From NCBI GenBank assembly GCA_900554415.1, contig USGU01000009.1, positions 18,144 through 82,143 on the forward strand: 64,000 nt of DNA, written 5' to 3'. The notes under the pieces were generated by a model. The model had not been told where the DNA came from. It did no database searches and was given only the letters and a program-made list of their open reading frames with translations. Below are positions 33,185-42,068 of the stretch, one piece after another. A program made the translations under genes and the position numbers. Numbering within the stretch: the first letter of the stretch is position 1; every line of letters begins with the position of its first letter. This stretch comes from an uncultured Lachnospiraceae bacterium. Its GTDB lineage: Bacteria; Bacillota; Clostridia; Lachnospirales; Lachnospiraceae.

Positions 33185-34139
33185 GAATATATATATAGGA
33201 GTTCTTGCGGTTGTATGTGCGATTCTGGTATGTGGAGTAGGCTATACCGTATGGAAAGATAAAAATCAGGATAAAGAAGTGACTTCATCCGTTTCTGATA
33301 ATAAAGATATTACCTCAGATACTGTGGTCGTAGATGGTGTGGAATATCGTTTAAATACCAATATACAGACCGTGCTGTTCATGGGAATTGATAAAGCGGC
33401 AAAGAGCGATATGGGTGGTCGTGCAGGTGAGAATGGGCAGAGCGACAGCTTGAATCTTCTGATAGTTGACAGAGAGACGAAGAAAGGGCAGATTCTGCAG
33501 ATTTCCCGCGATGCCATGGTGGATATTGATATCTATTCTGCATCGGGTGAGAAGATGATGTCGGAACCGGGACAGATTGCACTTCAGTATGCATATGGCG
33601 ATGGGGAAGAAGAAAGCTGCCATCTCACTGCGGAAAAAGTTTCAGAACTTTTGTATGGAGTGAATGTGGATTCCTACCTTTCACTGACAATGGAAGGAAT
33701 GGTGAAAGCAGCAGATGCAATTGGTGGTATCACAATGACCATACCGGAAGATTATACTTGGATTGATTCGGCTTTTGAGGCAGGTGCAACAATTACTATG
33801 GATGGACAGACGGTAGAAAAATATGTGCGCTCCAGAGATACAGAGGTATTGGACAGTAATGTGCAGAGAATGCAGCGGCAGTCTCAGTTTATGGGAGCAT
33901 TGATTAAAAAACTGCAGAGTATTAACGGAACTGGTAATTATTTGAACCTTTATCAACAGATGGAACCATATATGACAACGAATATGACTGCAGACGAAAT
34001 GAAAGCATTATCTGAATATGATATAGATACCAGTACCATTAGCGTTCCCGGTGAAGTGATTTTGAAGGATGGACATGCACAGTTTATCGTGGATAATGAT
34101 GAATTACAAAAAATTATCCTCAAAATATTTTACAAATAG
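33174..34139 (+). CDS. LCP (LytR-CpsA-Psr) family glycopolymer-peptidoglycan ligase
   Basis: A 321-residue protein with an N-terminal membrane helix (about 5-24) and an extracytoplasmic LCP domain: TVLFMGIDKA, SDSLNLLIVDRETKKGQILQISRDAMVDI with the conserved Arg/Asp pair, AYGDGEEESC, VDAIGGI-like AADAIGGITMTIPEDYT, and the late YVRSRDTEVLDSNVQRMQRQ motif with arginines that hold the lipid pyrophosphate. LCP enzymes move glycopolymers from undecaprenyl carrier to peptidoglycan. Coupled to the sortase gene by overlap. Confidence 0.92.
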   Translation: MKNKNIYIGVLAVVCAILVCGVGYTVWKDKNQDKEVTSSVSDNKDITSDTVVVDGVEYRLNTNIQTVLFMGIDKAAKSDMGGRAGENGQSDSLNLLIVDRETKKGQILQISRDAMVDIDIYSASGEKMMSEPGQIALQYAYGDGEEESCHLTAEKVSELLYGVNVDSYLSLTMEGMVKAADAIGGITMTIPEDYTWIDSAFEAGATITMDGQTVEKYVRSRDTEVLDSNVQRMQRQSQFMGALIKKLQSINGTGNYLNLYQQMEPYMTTNMTADEMKALSEYDIDTSTISVPGEVILKDGHAQFIVDNDELQKIILKIFYK

Positions 34140-34219
34140 TAAGTAATGTGTTATAGTGTGTATGTTTAAAAACTTAGTTTTGCATTAAAGCAATAATATT
34201 AATAAGGAGGACGAGAGTC

Positions 34220-34801
34220 ATGAAATCGAGAATCATGAAGACTATCGGACTTGTGGCAGCTATGGTTGCTTGCGTTGGTATGACAGTATTTGCAGCACCA
34301 AGTCCATCTGCAAGCACTGTAGTAACAGGTGCTACAACAACTGCAAAAGATGCTAAGATTATCATCAGCGAAGTTCCTGCTGAACATGCAAGTGCAGTGA
34401 CAGAAATTAAGTCTGAAGCTGGACTTAAGAAGGCACTTGGTAATGATTTTAGTGCGAACATGACAGTTGCAGATGTAGTGGAAGCTTCTATCGAAGGACC
34501 AGCTCCAACAGGAGAATTTGATATCACATTCAATGTGAAGGGTGTAACAGCATCTACAAAAGGTCAGATTCTTCACTGGAATGGACAGGAATGGGAAAAG
34601 ATTCCAACAAAGATGGGGGAAGGTACTATGACAGGTACATTCACTTCTTTGTCTCCAGTTGCATTCGTTGTTGATAAGACAACATTAGCTTCTGGTACAG
34701 CATCATCTCCAAAGACAAGCGCAGCAGCAGTTTCTGGTGTAGCAGTTCTTGGACTTGCAGCAGTTGCAGGTGCTTATGGTCTGAAAAAGAAAGAACGCTA
34801 A
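34220..34801 (+). CDS. Secreted protein with sortase-type C-terminal sorting signal (SPKTS)
   Basis: A 193-residue protein with a Sec signal peptide (SRIMKTIGLVAAMVACVGMT, cut after VFA). The C-terminus has SPKTS, a hydrophobic stretch AAAVSGVAVLGLAAVAGAYG and the basic tail LKKKER, the three parts of a wall-sorting signal, here a variant of the (L/N)PxTG type. The 130-residue mature part (Ala/Thr-rich, with an ILHWNGQEWEKIPTKM segment) is not recognised beyond general similarity to small Clostridia surface proteins. Ribosome site AAGGAGG at 34203. The sortase of this operon is the obvious anchoring enzyme. Confidence 0.82.
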   Translation: MKSRIMKTIGLVAAMVACVGMTVFAAPSPSASTVVTGATTTAKDAKIIISEVPAEHASAVTEIKSEAGLKKALGNDFSANMTVADVVEASIEGPAPTGEFDITFNVKGVTASTKGQILHWNGQEWEKIPTKMGEGTMTGTFTSLSPVAFVVDKTTLASGTASSPKTSAAAVSGVAVLGLAAVAGAYGLKKKER

Positions 34802-34892
34802 TCGGATTTGAATATCAGGATTAGAAGGAAGGCTCTTCTTTGTGGCGGATGATCCGACAGAAGGAAGAGTTTTCTATTTACAGGAGAAGGAT

Positions 34893-35600
34893 ATGGATTT
34901 GGTTGATATCCATTGCCACATTTTGCCGATGGTGGACGATGGTCCGGGGTCGGTGGAAGAGGCGATTCGTGTTTTGATGGAAATGCGGAAGCAGGGCGTG
35001 AGGCATGCGATTGTTACGCCGCATTTTCGAAAAGAGATGTTTGAGCCTTCTATGAGAAGGGTATTGTATTCTTATAAGAAGATGAAAGAAATTGCCGGGG
35101 GGATGGGGATTACGCTTCGCCTCGGATGTGAATATTATAGAGATGAACAGATAGTAGAAGATTTTAATCATAAGCGGCGTCCGACGATGGCGGGCAGCAG
35201 GTATGTTCTGGTGGAGTTTTCGACGAACGATCTGTTTTCGGTTGTTCGGAATTACATTTACGAGTTGACTGCGAAGGGATATCGGCCAGTCGTGGCACAT
35301 GTGGAACGCTATTTTTGCTGCCAGGATTTGGAGAATGTGCAGGAACTGAAGGATCTGGGAGCGTTGATTCAGGTGAATGCCGGGTCTGTTTTAGGAGAAG
35401 ACGGTAGGAAGATTCAGAAGTTCTGTCAGGAGCTTATGAATCGGAATCTGGTGGATTTTATTGGGTCAGATACGCATAATACAACAAGCCGAAAGCTGAA
35501 TCTGGAAAAGTGTGCTTCCTATGTGACGAAGAAGATGGGGAAAGCTTATGCCAGAAGGATTTTCTATGAGAATCCATTAAGAATATGGAAAAACAGGTGA
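34893..35600 (+). CDS. PHP-type protein tyrosine phosphatase (CpsB/YwqE family)
   Basis: A 235-residue protein from ATG 34893, preceded by AGGAGAAGG; the longer frame from 34842 has no comparable site. Metal-binding motifs of the PHP fold are clear: DIHCHILPMVDDGP, AIVTPHF, LGCEYYRDE, PVVAHVERY and FIGSDTHN. CpsB enzymes use Mn2+ to remove phosphate from the tyrosine-rich tail of the BY-kinase, which here is the next gene 4 bases downstream. Together they cycle kinase phosphorylation to pace polymer synthesis. Confidence 0.93.
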   Translation: MDLVDIHCHILPMVDDGPGSVEEAIRVLMEMRKQGVRHAIVTPHFRKEMFEPSMRRVLYSYKKMKEIAGGMGITLRLGCEYYRDEQIVEDFNHKRRPTMAGSRYVLVEFSTNDLFSVVRNYIYELTAKGYRPVVAHVERYFCCQDLENVQELKDLGALIQVNAGSVLGEDGRKIQKFCQELMNRNLVDFIGSDTHNTTSRKLNLEKCASYVTKKMGKAYARRIFYENPLRIWKNR

Positions 35601-35604
35601 ATAT

Positions 35605-36324
35605 ATGAAGAAGGTTAATATTACAATTGATAAGAAGACGTATGGAGTGCGGGAGTCGGTGAAGACCCTTCGCACGAATTTACGGTTTTGTGGGGACGAT
35701 AAACAGGTGATTCTGATGACAAGTTGTCTTCCGGGAGAAGGAAAAACAGACACGTCGATTGAACTTGCGAGATCAATCGCAGAGATGGGAAACAGTGTAG
35801 TGCTGGTAGATGCGGATATGAGAAAGTCTGTGATGGTATCCAGGCTACAGGCGACGAATGTAGATAAGGGATTGTCCCATTTCTTGTCAGGTCAGTGTGT
35901 ACTTGCGGATGCACTTGTTTCGACGAATATTCCGAAGATGCATTTGATGGTGGCGGGGCCTGCTGTGCCGAATCCGACTGAGCTTTTAGAAACGAAGCGT
36001 TTCCAGGGAATGATTGATTCTATGCGTAAGGTGTATGATTATATTATTATAGACTGCCCGCCACTGGGACTTGTGGTGGATGCTGCAATTGTTGCGAAGG
36101 AATGTGATGGTGCCATTCTTGTGGTAGAATCGGCTAAGACGAAGTACCGTCTGGCACAGTCTGTCAAGGAGAAACTGGAATATACGGGTGTTCCGATACT
36201 TGGTGTGGTGCTGAATAAGGTGGAACGTAAGAAGAATTCTGGTTACTATAACAAGTATTATGGCAAGGAATACAAGAAGGATAACTACGAGGGTTACTAT
36301 TCATCGGTTGAGAAAAAGAAGTAG
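35605..36324 (+). CDS. BY-kinase (CpsD/CapB-type tyrosine autokinase)
   Basis: A 239-residue ParA-like ATPase: RTNLRF entry motif, Walker A CLPGEGKTDTS, Walker A' VLVDADMRKS and Walker B YIIIDCPPLG. The C-terminal tail is full of tyrosines (GYYNKYYGKEYKKDNYEGYY), which are the autophosphorylation sites. It lacks membrane helices and depends on the separate YveK-type adaptor for activation. Ends 9 bases before a small gene. Confidence 0.94.
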   Translation: MKKVNITIDKKTYGVRESVKTLRTNLRFCGDDKQVILMTSCLPGEGKTDTSIELARSIAEMGNSVVLVDADMRKSVMVSRLQATNVDKGLSHFLSGQCVLADALVSTNIPKMHLMVAGPAVPNPTELLETKRFQGMIDSMRKVYDYIIIDCPPLGLVVDAAIVAKECDGAILVVESAKTKYRLAQSVKEKLEYTGVPILGVVLNKVERKKNSGYYNKYYGKEYKKDNYEGYYSSVEKKK

Positions 36325-36333
36325 GGTTATGTA

Positions 36334-36591
36334 ATGGAAGAGTTATATCGATTGATTGAGGAAAAGATCCGGTCATCTGGATATACAGGAATCGTTGACG
36401 GAGAAGCATTCTATCATGATGTCAGTGAAGAGGCGGATGATCAGGAGAATGGAACGTATATGTTCTTGTTGAAGAAAAGTGATACCTTATCTTATAAGGG
36501 ATGTATGGAGATTATGGATGATCAGTTTGATCTACATTATGTGGACATTCATGATGGAGACAAGGTATATCATGTAGATTTTGATGCATAA
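36334..36591 (+). CDS. Small acidic hypothetical protein
   Basis: An 85-residue acidic soluble protein (MEELYRLIEEKIRSSGYTGI start, then VDGEAFYHDVSEEADD, ending YHVDFDA). I do not recognise the family. It follows the BY-kinase by 9 bases and precedes the operon terminator, so it is probably the last gene of the polysaccharide control operon. The ribosome site is weak (TAGGG), which fits translational coupling. Frame and composition are gene-like. Confidence 0.7.
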   Translation: MEELYRLIEEKIRSSGYTGIVDGEAFYHDVSEEADDQENGTYMFLLKKSDTLSYKGCMEIMDDQFDLHYVDIHDGDKVYHVDFDA

Positions 36592-36661
36592 TCACAAATA
36601 AAGAGATTGATAAGTATTTCATTAGATATGTTTGAGAATGGCATATAAGTAGAGAAAATAT

Positions 36662-36703
36662 GGTGCATGTGAGCCCCTGAACTAACAGGGATTCACATGC
36701 ACC
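36662..36703. terminator. Bidirectional terminator at the convergent end of the polysaccharide and CDF genes
   Basis: GGTGCATGTGAGCCCCTG pairs with CAGGGATTCACATGCACC around AACTAA (one mismatch). It overlaps the last codons of the minus-strand CDF gene, so the stop region is built into the stem. Confidence 0.8.
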
Positions 36704-37617
36704 ATTATATGTTTTACCTTTGGAAATTTTGTTTCGATGGAATCGTGTACGTGTTCAGCAATACTGTGTGATTCGTACAAGGTCATGTTGCCATCGGCTC
36801 CGATTTCAATATCAACATAGATTTTGTTTCCAAAGACGCGGGTCTGCAGAAAGTCTACCTGTATGACACCGTTCTGGTCGAGTGCACATGTGCGAATGGC
36901 CTCTTCTGTAGAAGCATCGCAGGAATGGTCAACCATTTTGCTGATGGCATCCAGAAAGATGTCGATGGCAGCCTTTACGATAAAGATACAGATGACTTCG
37001 CTGGCAATGGGATCCAAAATCGGGAAACCGAGGCGGGCTCCAGCAATACCGATTAATGCACCTATGGAGGAGAGCGCGTCACTTCGGTGATGCCATGCAT
37101 CTGCCATGAGTGCACTGGAGTCAATTTTTTGTGCATTTATCTTTGTGTACCAATACATGGCTTCTTTTGCCAAAATGGAGATAATGGCAGCAATCAGGGC
37201 AAGAACACCAGGAATAGTGAGGGACACATAATTACCGCCAAATATATTTTTCGCAGCCTGAATACCAATGAAGAGTCCGGTGATAAACAGAACAACGGAT
37301 AAGATAATGGCGGCAACGCATTCGAAGCGTTCGTGTCCATAGGGGTGTTCTTTGTCAGATTCCCGTGAGGATACTTTGACACCGATGATGACGATAATAC
37401 TGCTGAATACATCCGAAGCAGAGTGGACAGCATCACTGATCATAGCACCGGAATGCGCCAGAAGTCCGGCTAATAATTTAAAGGCAGATAGAAGCAGGTT
37501 GCCGAGAATGCTGACTATAGTGACGCGGGTGGCTGTTTGCTCGAAATGATTGCTTTTTTTCGGGTGATTTGGTTTTTCTGGATGTTTTGATTTCTCCAGA
37601 ACATTTGATTTTTCCAT
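36682..37617 (-). CDS. Cation diffusion facilitator (CDF) family metal exporter
   Basis: A 311-residue protein from ATG 37617 (AGGAGG 9 bases upstream). After a charged N-terminus come six membrane helices with the CDF signature SDAVHSASDVFSSIIVIIG and a second metal-site helix ADAWHHRSDALSS, giving the HD-x3-D pairs of the transport site. The C-terminal cytoplasmic domain ends KVKHIMVHVNP. The family exports Zn2+, Co2+, Fe2+, Ni2+ or Mn2+ against protons. The long structured leader upstream points to metal-controlled expression, with Co/Ni/Fe most likely if it is the NiCo class. Confidence 0.93.
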   Translation of the reverse strand: MEKSNVLEKSKHPEKPNHPKKSNHFEQTATRVTIVSILGNLLLSAFKLLAGLLAHSGAMISDAVHSASDVFSSIIVIIGVKVSSRESDKEHPYGHERFECVAAIILSVVLFITGLFIGIQAAKNIFGGNYVSLTIPGVLALIAAIISILAKEAMYWYTKINAQKIDSSALMADAWHHRSDALSSIGALIGIAGARLGFPILDPIASEVICIFIVKAAIDIFLDAISKMVDHSCDASTEEAIRTCALDQNGVIQVDFLQTRVFGNKIYVDIEIGADGNMTLYESHSIAEHVHDSIETKFPKVKHIMVHVNPC

Positions 37618-37672
37618 AAGTAATAACCTCCTGAGATAATTGTGGATATGCACATGCTTACTGGAAAAGGTA

Positions 37673-37785
37673 AAAAAAGCACCCGTGGTTCCAGTAATAG
37701 CAACTACTGTCCCATGGATGTGTCATCCACTGTCACGGAAGTGACCCGGCTCCGGAAGAAGTACTTTCCGGCCTGTTCAGTTTGT
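37673..37785 (-). ncRNA. Structured leader RNA of the CDF exporter, probable NiCo (czcD) riboswitch
   Basis: Read on the minus strand, the leader forms consecutive hairpins: CCGGAA...TTCCGG, GTCAC-TTCC-GTGAC, GGATG-ACA-CATCC and CAGTAGTTGCTATTACTG. Between them lie purine-rich junctions (AACAGGCCGG, GGAGCCGGG, GACAGTGG, TGGGACAG). It ends in GGTGC followed by seven Ts, an intrinsic terminator about 55 bases before the coding start. A multi-way junction with GGACAG-like repeats in front of a czcD-type gene is what is known for the NiCo riboswitch class. The structure is seen; the class is inferred. Confidence 0.6.
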
Positions 37786-37822
37786 ACTGTAGATAAAATA
37801 TGCAGTGCAAATATTAAAAATG

Positions 37823-37851
37823 ATTATCTCAGAGGAATTATAAAAAGTCAA
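37823..37851 (-). promoter_or_regulatory. Promoter of the CDF exporter transcript
   Basis: On the minus strand TTGACT (37846-37851) lies 17 bases before GATAAT (37823-37828). Transcription from here would include the whole structured leader. Confidence 0.75.
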
Positions 37852-37892
37852 GACAAACAGTGATTAGGAGAAAAAAACGGAGAAAAATAGGA

Positions 37893-37934
37893 GAGCTGTT
37901 GAACTACAGATGATTCATTGTGGTTCGACAGCTC
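37893..37934. terminator. Terminator downstream of the oligoendopeptidase gene
   Basis: GAGCTGTTGAACTACA (37893-37908) pairs with TGTGGTTCGACAGCTC (37919-37934) with two G-T/mismatch positions. On the minus strand it is followed by CTATTTTTC. It lies 50 bases past the peptidase stop codon. Confidence 0.75.
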
Positions 37935-37983
37935 TTTGTTGTTTTGCGTTTATAGTAGAAGGACAGAGATTAGATGCAAGATT

Positions 37984-39675
37984 TTACAGTCTGTGAGCTT
38001 CCAGCCATTTGCTGGCTTTTTCGCATACATTTTTCAGGCAGGTTTCTTCAAACGGGCTGTCCAGTCCGGCATTTCCCAAAAGTTTTGTGAATACCTCGCT
38101 TCCGCCCTGAACTGTGTACTTCATATAGGTTTTCCATGCTTCTTCACGGTTTTCCTGAATTCTTGCCCAGAACTGAAGAGAAACGGTCTGCGCCAGACAG
38201 TAGTCAATATAGTAAAATGGACTACTGTAAATGTGGTGCTGTCTCTGCCAGCCTTCTCCTTCACTGTAGAATGGAATTTCTCCGTCCAGCTTCATCCATG
38301 GCATATAGATGCCGAGCAGTTCTTTCCAGACGGCATGGCGTCCGGCAGGAGTTAAATCTGGCTTTTCATATACAACGTGCTGGAAATGGTCTACCATGGT
38401 TCCGTATGGAATAAAGGTAAGCGCTCCTGCCAGATGGCTGTATAAGAATTTATCTGCGTCTGCTCCAAAGAAATCTTTTGCCCAAGGCTCCGCAAAGAAT
38501 TCCATGGACATGGAGTGTACCTCGCAGGCTTCCAGTGAAGGCCATACAGTAGAAAAGGGAACGCGGCTCCGGTTGGTGTAAGCGGCAAATGCGTGCCCGG
38601 CTTCGTGTGTAATGACTTCTACATCTCCTTGTGTGCCATTAAAGTTCGCAAAGATAAATGGGACTTCATAATCAGCCAGTGAGGTGCAGTAGCCACCGCT
38701 TGCTTTGCCTTCTGTAGAAAGAACATCCATCAGTTTCATATCCAGCATGGTGTGGAAAAATTCACTGGTTTCCGGTGAAAGTTCATCGTAGAATTTACGT
38801 CCGGCTGCAATGGTATCATCGAAGCTTCCTGCGGGTTTAGGATTACCGGTGCGGAACTGGAGAGCGTTATCCGCAAAACTCATCGGATATTCCTTTCCAA
38901 GGCGCTCAGCCTGTCTTTTATAAATAGAATCTGCCACAGGAACCAGATATGTTACAACGGCCTGACGGAATTTCGCCACATCTTCCTTTGTATAGCAGTT
39001 ACGCATCATACGGTAATATCCCAGCTCTGTATATCCATCGTAGCCTAATTTGCGTCCCATCTTATCACGGAGATGGACTAGCTTATCATAGATGGTATCC
39101 AGTTTTTCCTGATTTTCCTTATACCAGTTTCCTTCCGCCTTCCATGCAGCTAAGCGGCGGGCGTCGTCCGGGTCATTCTTTAATGGAGTAAGCTGACTCA
39201 AGGTGTAAGTCTTTCCTTCAAATGGAATCTGGGCAGAGGCCAGAAGTTTTTCGTATTCATTTGTCAGATTGTTTTCTTCTGTCATATCGTCAATGATTTC
39301 AGGAGAGAACTGCTTCAATTCGATTTCTGCATTTAAGAAGGTTACATTGCCGAATTCAGAGGCGAAATCTGCACGGAATGGAGACTGCAATAAGGCAATG
39401 GTCCATTTCTGGTCATATTCATTTAACTGAGGTCCGGCACTGTTCCAAAACTGCATTTCCTCATCATAAAAGGTATCGCGTGTATCGATGGTATGGCGGA
39501 TATTAGCAAGGTTGGAAAGCGTGCTGATGTGACGGTCCAGCTTATCTTTTTCAAGAAAGATTTCTTTTGCTTCCTTATAATCAGCGGCTTTGGAAAGACG
39601 GTCTGTAAGGGCTGCAATCTGCGCCTTCAGATCATCCAAGTCAGGACGTTGATATTTCATATCTGAAAAATTCAT
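37984..39675 (-). CDS. M3 family oligoendopeptidase (PepF-like)
   Basis: A 563-residue soluble zinc peptidase. The HExxH motif is in VITHEAGHAFAAY (about residue 360), with the downstream glutamate in EACEVHSMSMEFF and the substrate-binding YHIYSSPFYYIDYCLAQ near residue 490, all standard for the M3 oligoendopeptidase branch. It would cut short peptides in the cytoplasm. GAAGGAGG precedes ATG 39675. Single-gene unit with its own promoter and terminator. Confidence 0.93.
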   Translation of the reverse strand: MNFSDMKYQRPDLDDLKAQIAALTDRLSKAADYKEAKEIFLEKDKLDRHISTLSNLANIRHTIDTRDTFYDEEMQFWNSAGPQLNEYDQKWTIALLQSPFRADFASEFGNVTFLNAEIELKQFSPEIIDDMTEENNLTNEYEKLLASAQIPFEGKTYTLSQLTPLKNDPDDARRLAAWKAEGNWYKENQEKLDTIYDKLVHLRDKMGRKLGYDGYTELGYYRMMRNCYTKEDVAKFRQAVVTYLVPVADSIYKRQAERLGKEYPMSFADNALQFRTGNPKPAGSFDDTIAAGRKFYDELSPETSEFFHTMLDMKLMDVLSTEGKASGGYCTSLADYEVPFIFANFNGTQGDVEVITHEAGHAFAAYTNRSRVPFSTVWPSLEACEVHSMSMEFFAEPWAKDFFGADADKFLYSHLAGALTFIPYGTMVDHFQHVVYEKPDLTPAGRHAVWKELLGIYMPWMKLDGEIPFYSEGEGWQRQHHIYSSPFYYIDYCLAQTVSLQFWARIQENREEAWKTYMKYTVQGGSEVFTKLLGNAGLDSPFEETCLKNVCEKASKWLEAHRL

Positions 39676-39724
39676 GGTTAAAATACCTCCTTCATTTTAC
39701 ATGAAAATATAGTTCTTATTATGT

Positions 39725-39753
39725 AGTATATCGGATTTGTATGGTATACGCAA
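39725..39753 (-). promoter_or_regulatory. Promoter of the oligoendopeptidase gene
   Basis: On the minus strand TTGCGT (39748-39753), 17-base spacer, TATACT (39725-39730), about 50 bases before the start codon. Confidence 0.7.
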
Positions 39754-39897
39754 GGTGGGTTTGGATAGAACGATTGATGTTTTTTAACTAGCAATTTCAC
39801 GTGGTAAAGTGTTACAATGATAAGAAACATCATTGTTTTTGATGAAAAATTATTGTAGTATACCAACATAGCTTTTTTAGACAGGGAGGAACAAATT

Positions 39898-41073
39898 ATG
39901 AAGAAGAGATTTTTAAGCATGTCATTAGTAGTAGCAATGGCTGCTGTAGCTATGACAGGATGTGGCGGTAACTCCGGCTCATCAGATAAAAGTGGAGATG
40001 CAGACACAATCAAGATTGGTGGTATGGGACCAATCACAGGTGGAGCTGCTTATTATGGAACAGAAGTAAAACAGGGTTCGCAGATTGCCATTGATGAAAT
40101 CAATGAAGCAGGCGGAATCAACGGAATGAAGATTGAATATAATTTCCAGGATGATGAAGCAGATGCAGAAAAGGCAGTCAACGCTTACAATACATTAAAG
40201 GACTGGGGCGTACAGATAATGGTTGGTGCTACTACATCAGATGCAACTATTTCTTTGGAAGCAGAGACAGCTGCTGACAACGTATTTCAGATTACACCAT
40301 CTGGTTCATCTGTAGATTGTGTAACAAGCCCGAACGCATATCAGGTTTGCTTCTCAGACCCGAACCAGGGTATTGCTTCTGCTCAGTACATAGCAGACAA
40401 TAAACTTGCAACAAAGGTTGCTGTAATCTATGACAGCTCAAACTCATACTCATCAGGTATCTATGAAAACTTTGCAAAGAAAGCAAAAGAAGAAGGACTT
40501 GATATCGTATCTACTGGAGCATTTACAGCAAGCAATAATACAGACTTCAGCGTACAGTTACAGGATGCTAAGAACAATGGCGCAGAATTGGTATTCTTAC
40601 CGGTTTACTATCAGCAGGCATGCATCATTTTAAAACAGGCTTCTGATATGCAGTACGCACCAACATTTTTCGGATGTGACGGATTAGACGGTATCCTTGG
40701 AGTAGATGGATTTGATAAATCTCTTGCAGAAGGCGTTATGTTATTAACACCATTCGCAGCAGATGACATGGCACAGTCTACACAGGATTTCGTAGCAAAA
40801 TATGAAAAAGCTTATGGATCAACACCAAGCCAGTTTGCAGCAGATGCATACGATGCAGTTTATACAGTAAAGGCAGCAGCAGAAGCAGCAGAAATTACAG
40901 GTGATATGTCAGCTTCCGATATCTGCGATGCACTTGTGGAACAGATGAAGACCATCGAAGTAGATGCTATTACATCAAAAGAAGGCGTTCCAATGAAATG
41001 GGATGAAAACGGAATGGTTGACAAAGCTCCAAAAGCTGTTATTATCACAGATGGTGCATACAAAGCAATGTAA
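39898..41073 (+). CDS. livJ: Branched-chain amino-acid ABC transporter substrate-binding lipoprotein
   Basis: A 391-residue lipoprotein (MAAVAMTGC lipobox, Cys21) with a Leu/Ile/Val-binding type I fold: IKIGGMGPITGGAAYYGTE, QIAIDEINEAGGINGMKIE, VGATTSDATI, QGIASAQYIADNKLATKVAV, and AADAYDAVYTVKAA. It delivers branched-chain or related amino acids to the LivHM channel. Start ATG follows GGGAGGAACAAATT. A terminator after it followed by the permease genes gives the usual surplus of binding protein over membrane subunits. Confidence 0.94.
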   Translation: MKKRFLSMSLVVAMAAVAMTGCGGNSGSSDKSGDADTIKIGGMGPITGGAAYYGTEVKQGSQIAIDEINEAGGINGMKIEYNFQDDEADAEKAVNAYNTLKDWGVQIMVGATTSDATISLEAETAADNVFQITPSGSSVDCVTSPNAYQVCFSDPNQGIASAQYIADNKLATKVAVIYDSSNSYSSGIYENFAKKAKEEGLDIVSTGAFTASNNTDFSVQLQDAKNNGAELVFLPVYYQQACIILKQASDMQYAPTFFGCDGLDGILGVDGFDKSLAEGVMLLTPFAADDMAQSTQDFVAKYEKAYGSTPSQFAADAYDAVYTVKAAAEAAEITGDMSASDICDALVEQMKTIEVDAITSKEGVPMKWDENGMVDKAPKAVIITDGAYKAM

Positions 41074-41102
41074 TCAATCACAACAATCTAAGTTTTTTCT
41101 TT

Positions 41103-41132
41103 GGGGGTTGTCTTAAGACAACTCCCATTTTT
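41103..41132 (+). terminator. Intercistronic (partial) terminator after livJ
   Basis: GGGGTTGTC pairs with GACAACTCCC around TTAA, followed by ATTTTT. It lies between the binding-protein gene and the permease genes, so read-through would set the ratio of the two. Confidence 0.8.
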
Positions 41133-41177
41133 CAATAAAAGATAACATGAGGAAAAGGAAGAGAAAGAGGTGTTGAA

Positions 41178-42059
41178 ATGGGATTTTTATCTTATTTAAT
41201 CAGTGGAGTCAGTCTTGGAAGCGTCTATGCACTGATTGCGCTTGGATATACCATGGTTTATGGAATTGCAAAGATGCTGAACTTTGCTCATGGTGATATC
41301 ATTATGGTCGGCAGTTATGTAATCTTTACCGCAACAACAATGGCAGGAATTCCGGTTCCGGTTGCAATTCTGGCTTCTATTATAATATGTACCGTATTAG
41401 GTGTGGTAATTGAAGGAATTGCATATCGTCCGCTTAGAGGGACATCGTCCCTTGCTGTATTGATCACCGCAATTGGTGTCAGCTATTTTCTGCAGAATGC
41501 AGTACAGATTATTTATGGAGCAAATGCAAAATCTTTCAAATCAGTCGTTCCGTTAAAGGCAGTTAAACTGGCAGGCGGCGAGCTGGTTATTTCAGGAGAA
41601 ACCATTGTAACCATTATTTCCTGCGTTGTCATTATGGTTGCACTGAATACGTTTGTAAATAAAACAAAGACCGGTCATGCCATGCTTGCAGTAGCTGAAG
41701 ACCGTCAGGCGGCAGAACTGATGGGAATTAATGTAAATAAGACCATTTCCCTTACTTTCGCAATTGGTTCCGGACTTGCAGCAGTAGCTGGTATGCTGCT
41801 TTGTTCTGCTTATCCGAACCTTACACCAACAACTGGTGCTATGCCTGGTATTAAAGCATTTACCGCAGCGGTATTTGGCGGAATCGGTTCTATTCCGGGT
41901 GCGTTGATTGGTGGAATCTTGCTTGGAATCATTGAAATCTTAAGCAAAGCCTACATATCTACCCAGCTTGCAGATGCAATCGTATTTGCAGTGCTGATTA
42001 TAGTATTGCTTGTGAAACCTACGGGTATTCTTGGAAAGAAAATCAGTGAGAAAGTGTAG
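41178..42059 (+). CDS. livH: Branched-chain amino-acid ABC transporter permease LivH
   Basis: A 293-residue membrane protein with about eight helices. Family marks are GVSLGSVYALIALGYTMVYG at the start, MLNFAHGDIIMVGSY, the AVAEDRQAAELMGINVNKT coupling segment that contacts the ATPase, and PGIKAFTAAVFGGIGSIPGA. It forms the inner-membrane channel with LivM. Its stop is directly followed by the livM unit. Confidence 0.94.
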   Translation: MGFLSYLISGVSLGSVYALIALGYTMVYGIAKMLNFAHGDIIMVGSYVIFTATTMAGIPVPVAILASIIICTVLGVVIEGIAYRPLRGTSSLAVLITAIGVSYFLQNAVQIIYGANAKSFKSVVPLKAVKLAGGELVISGETIVTIISCVVIMVALNTFVNKTKTGHAMLAVAEDRQAAELMGINVNKTISLTFAIGSGLAAVAGMLLCSAYPNLTPTTGAMPGIKAFTAAVFGGIGSIPGALIGGILLGIIEILSKAYISTQLADAIVFAVLIIVLLVKPTGILGKKISEKV

Positions 42060-42068
42060 GTGGAGAAG

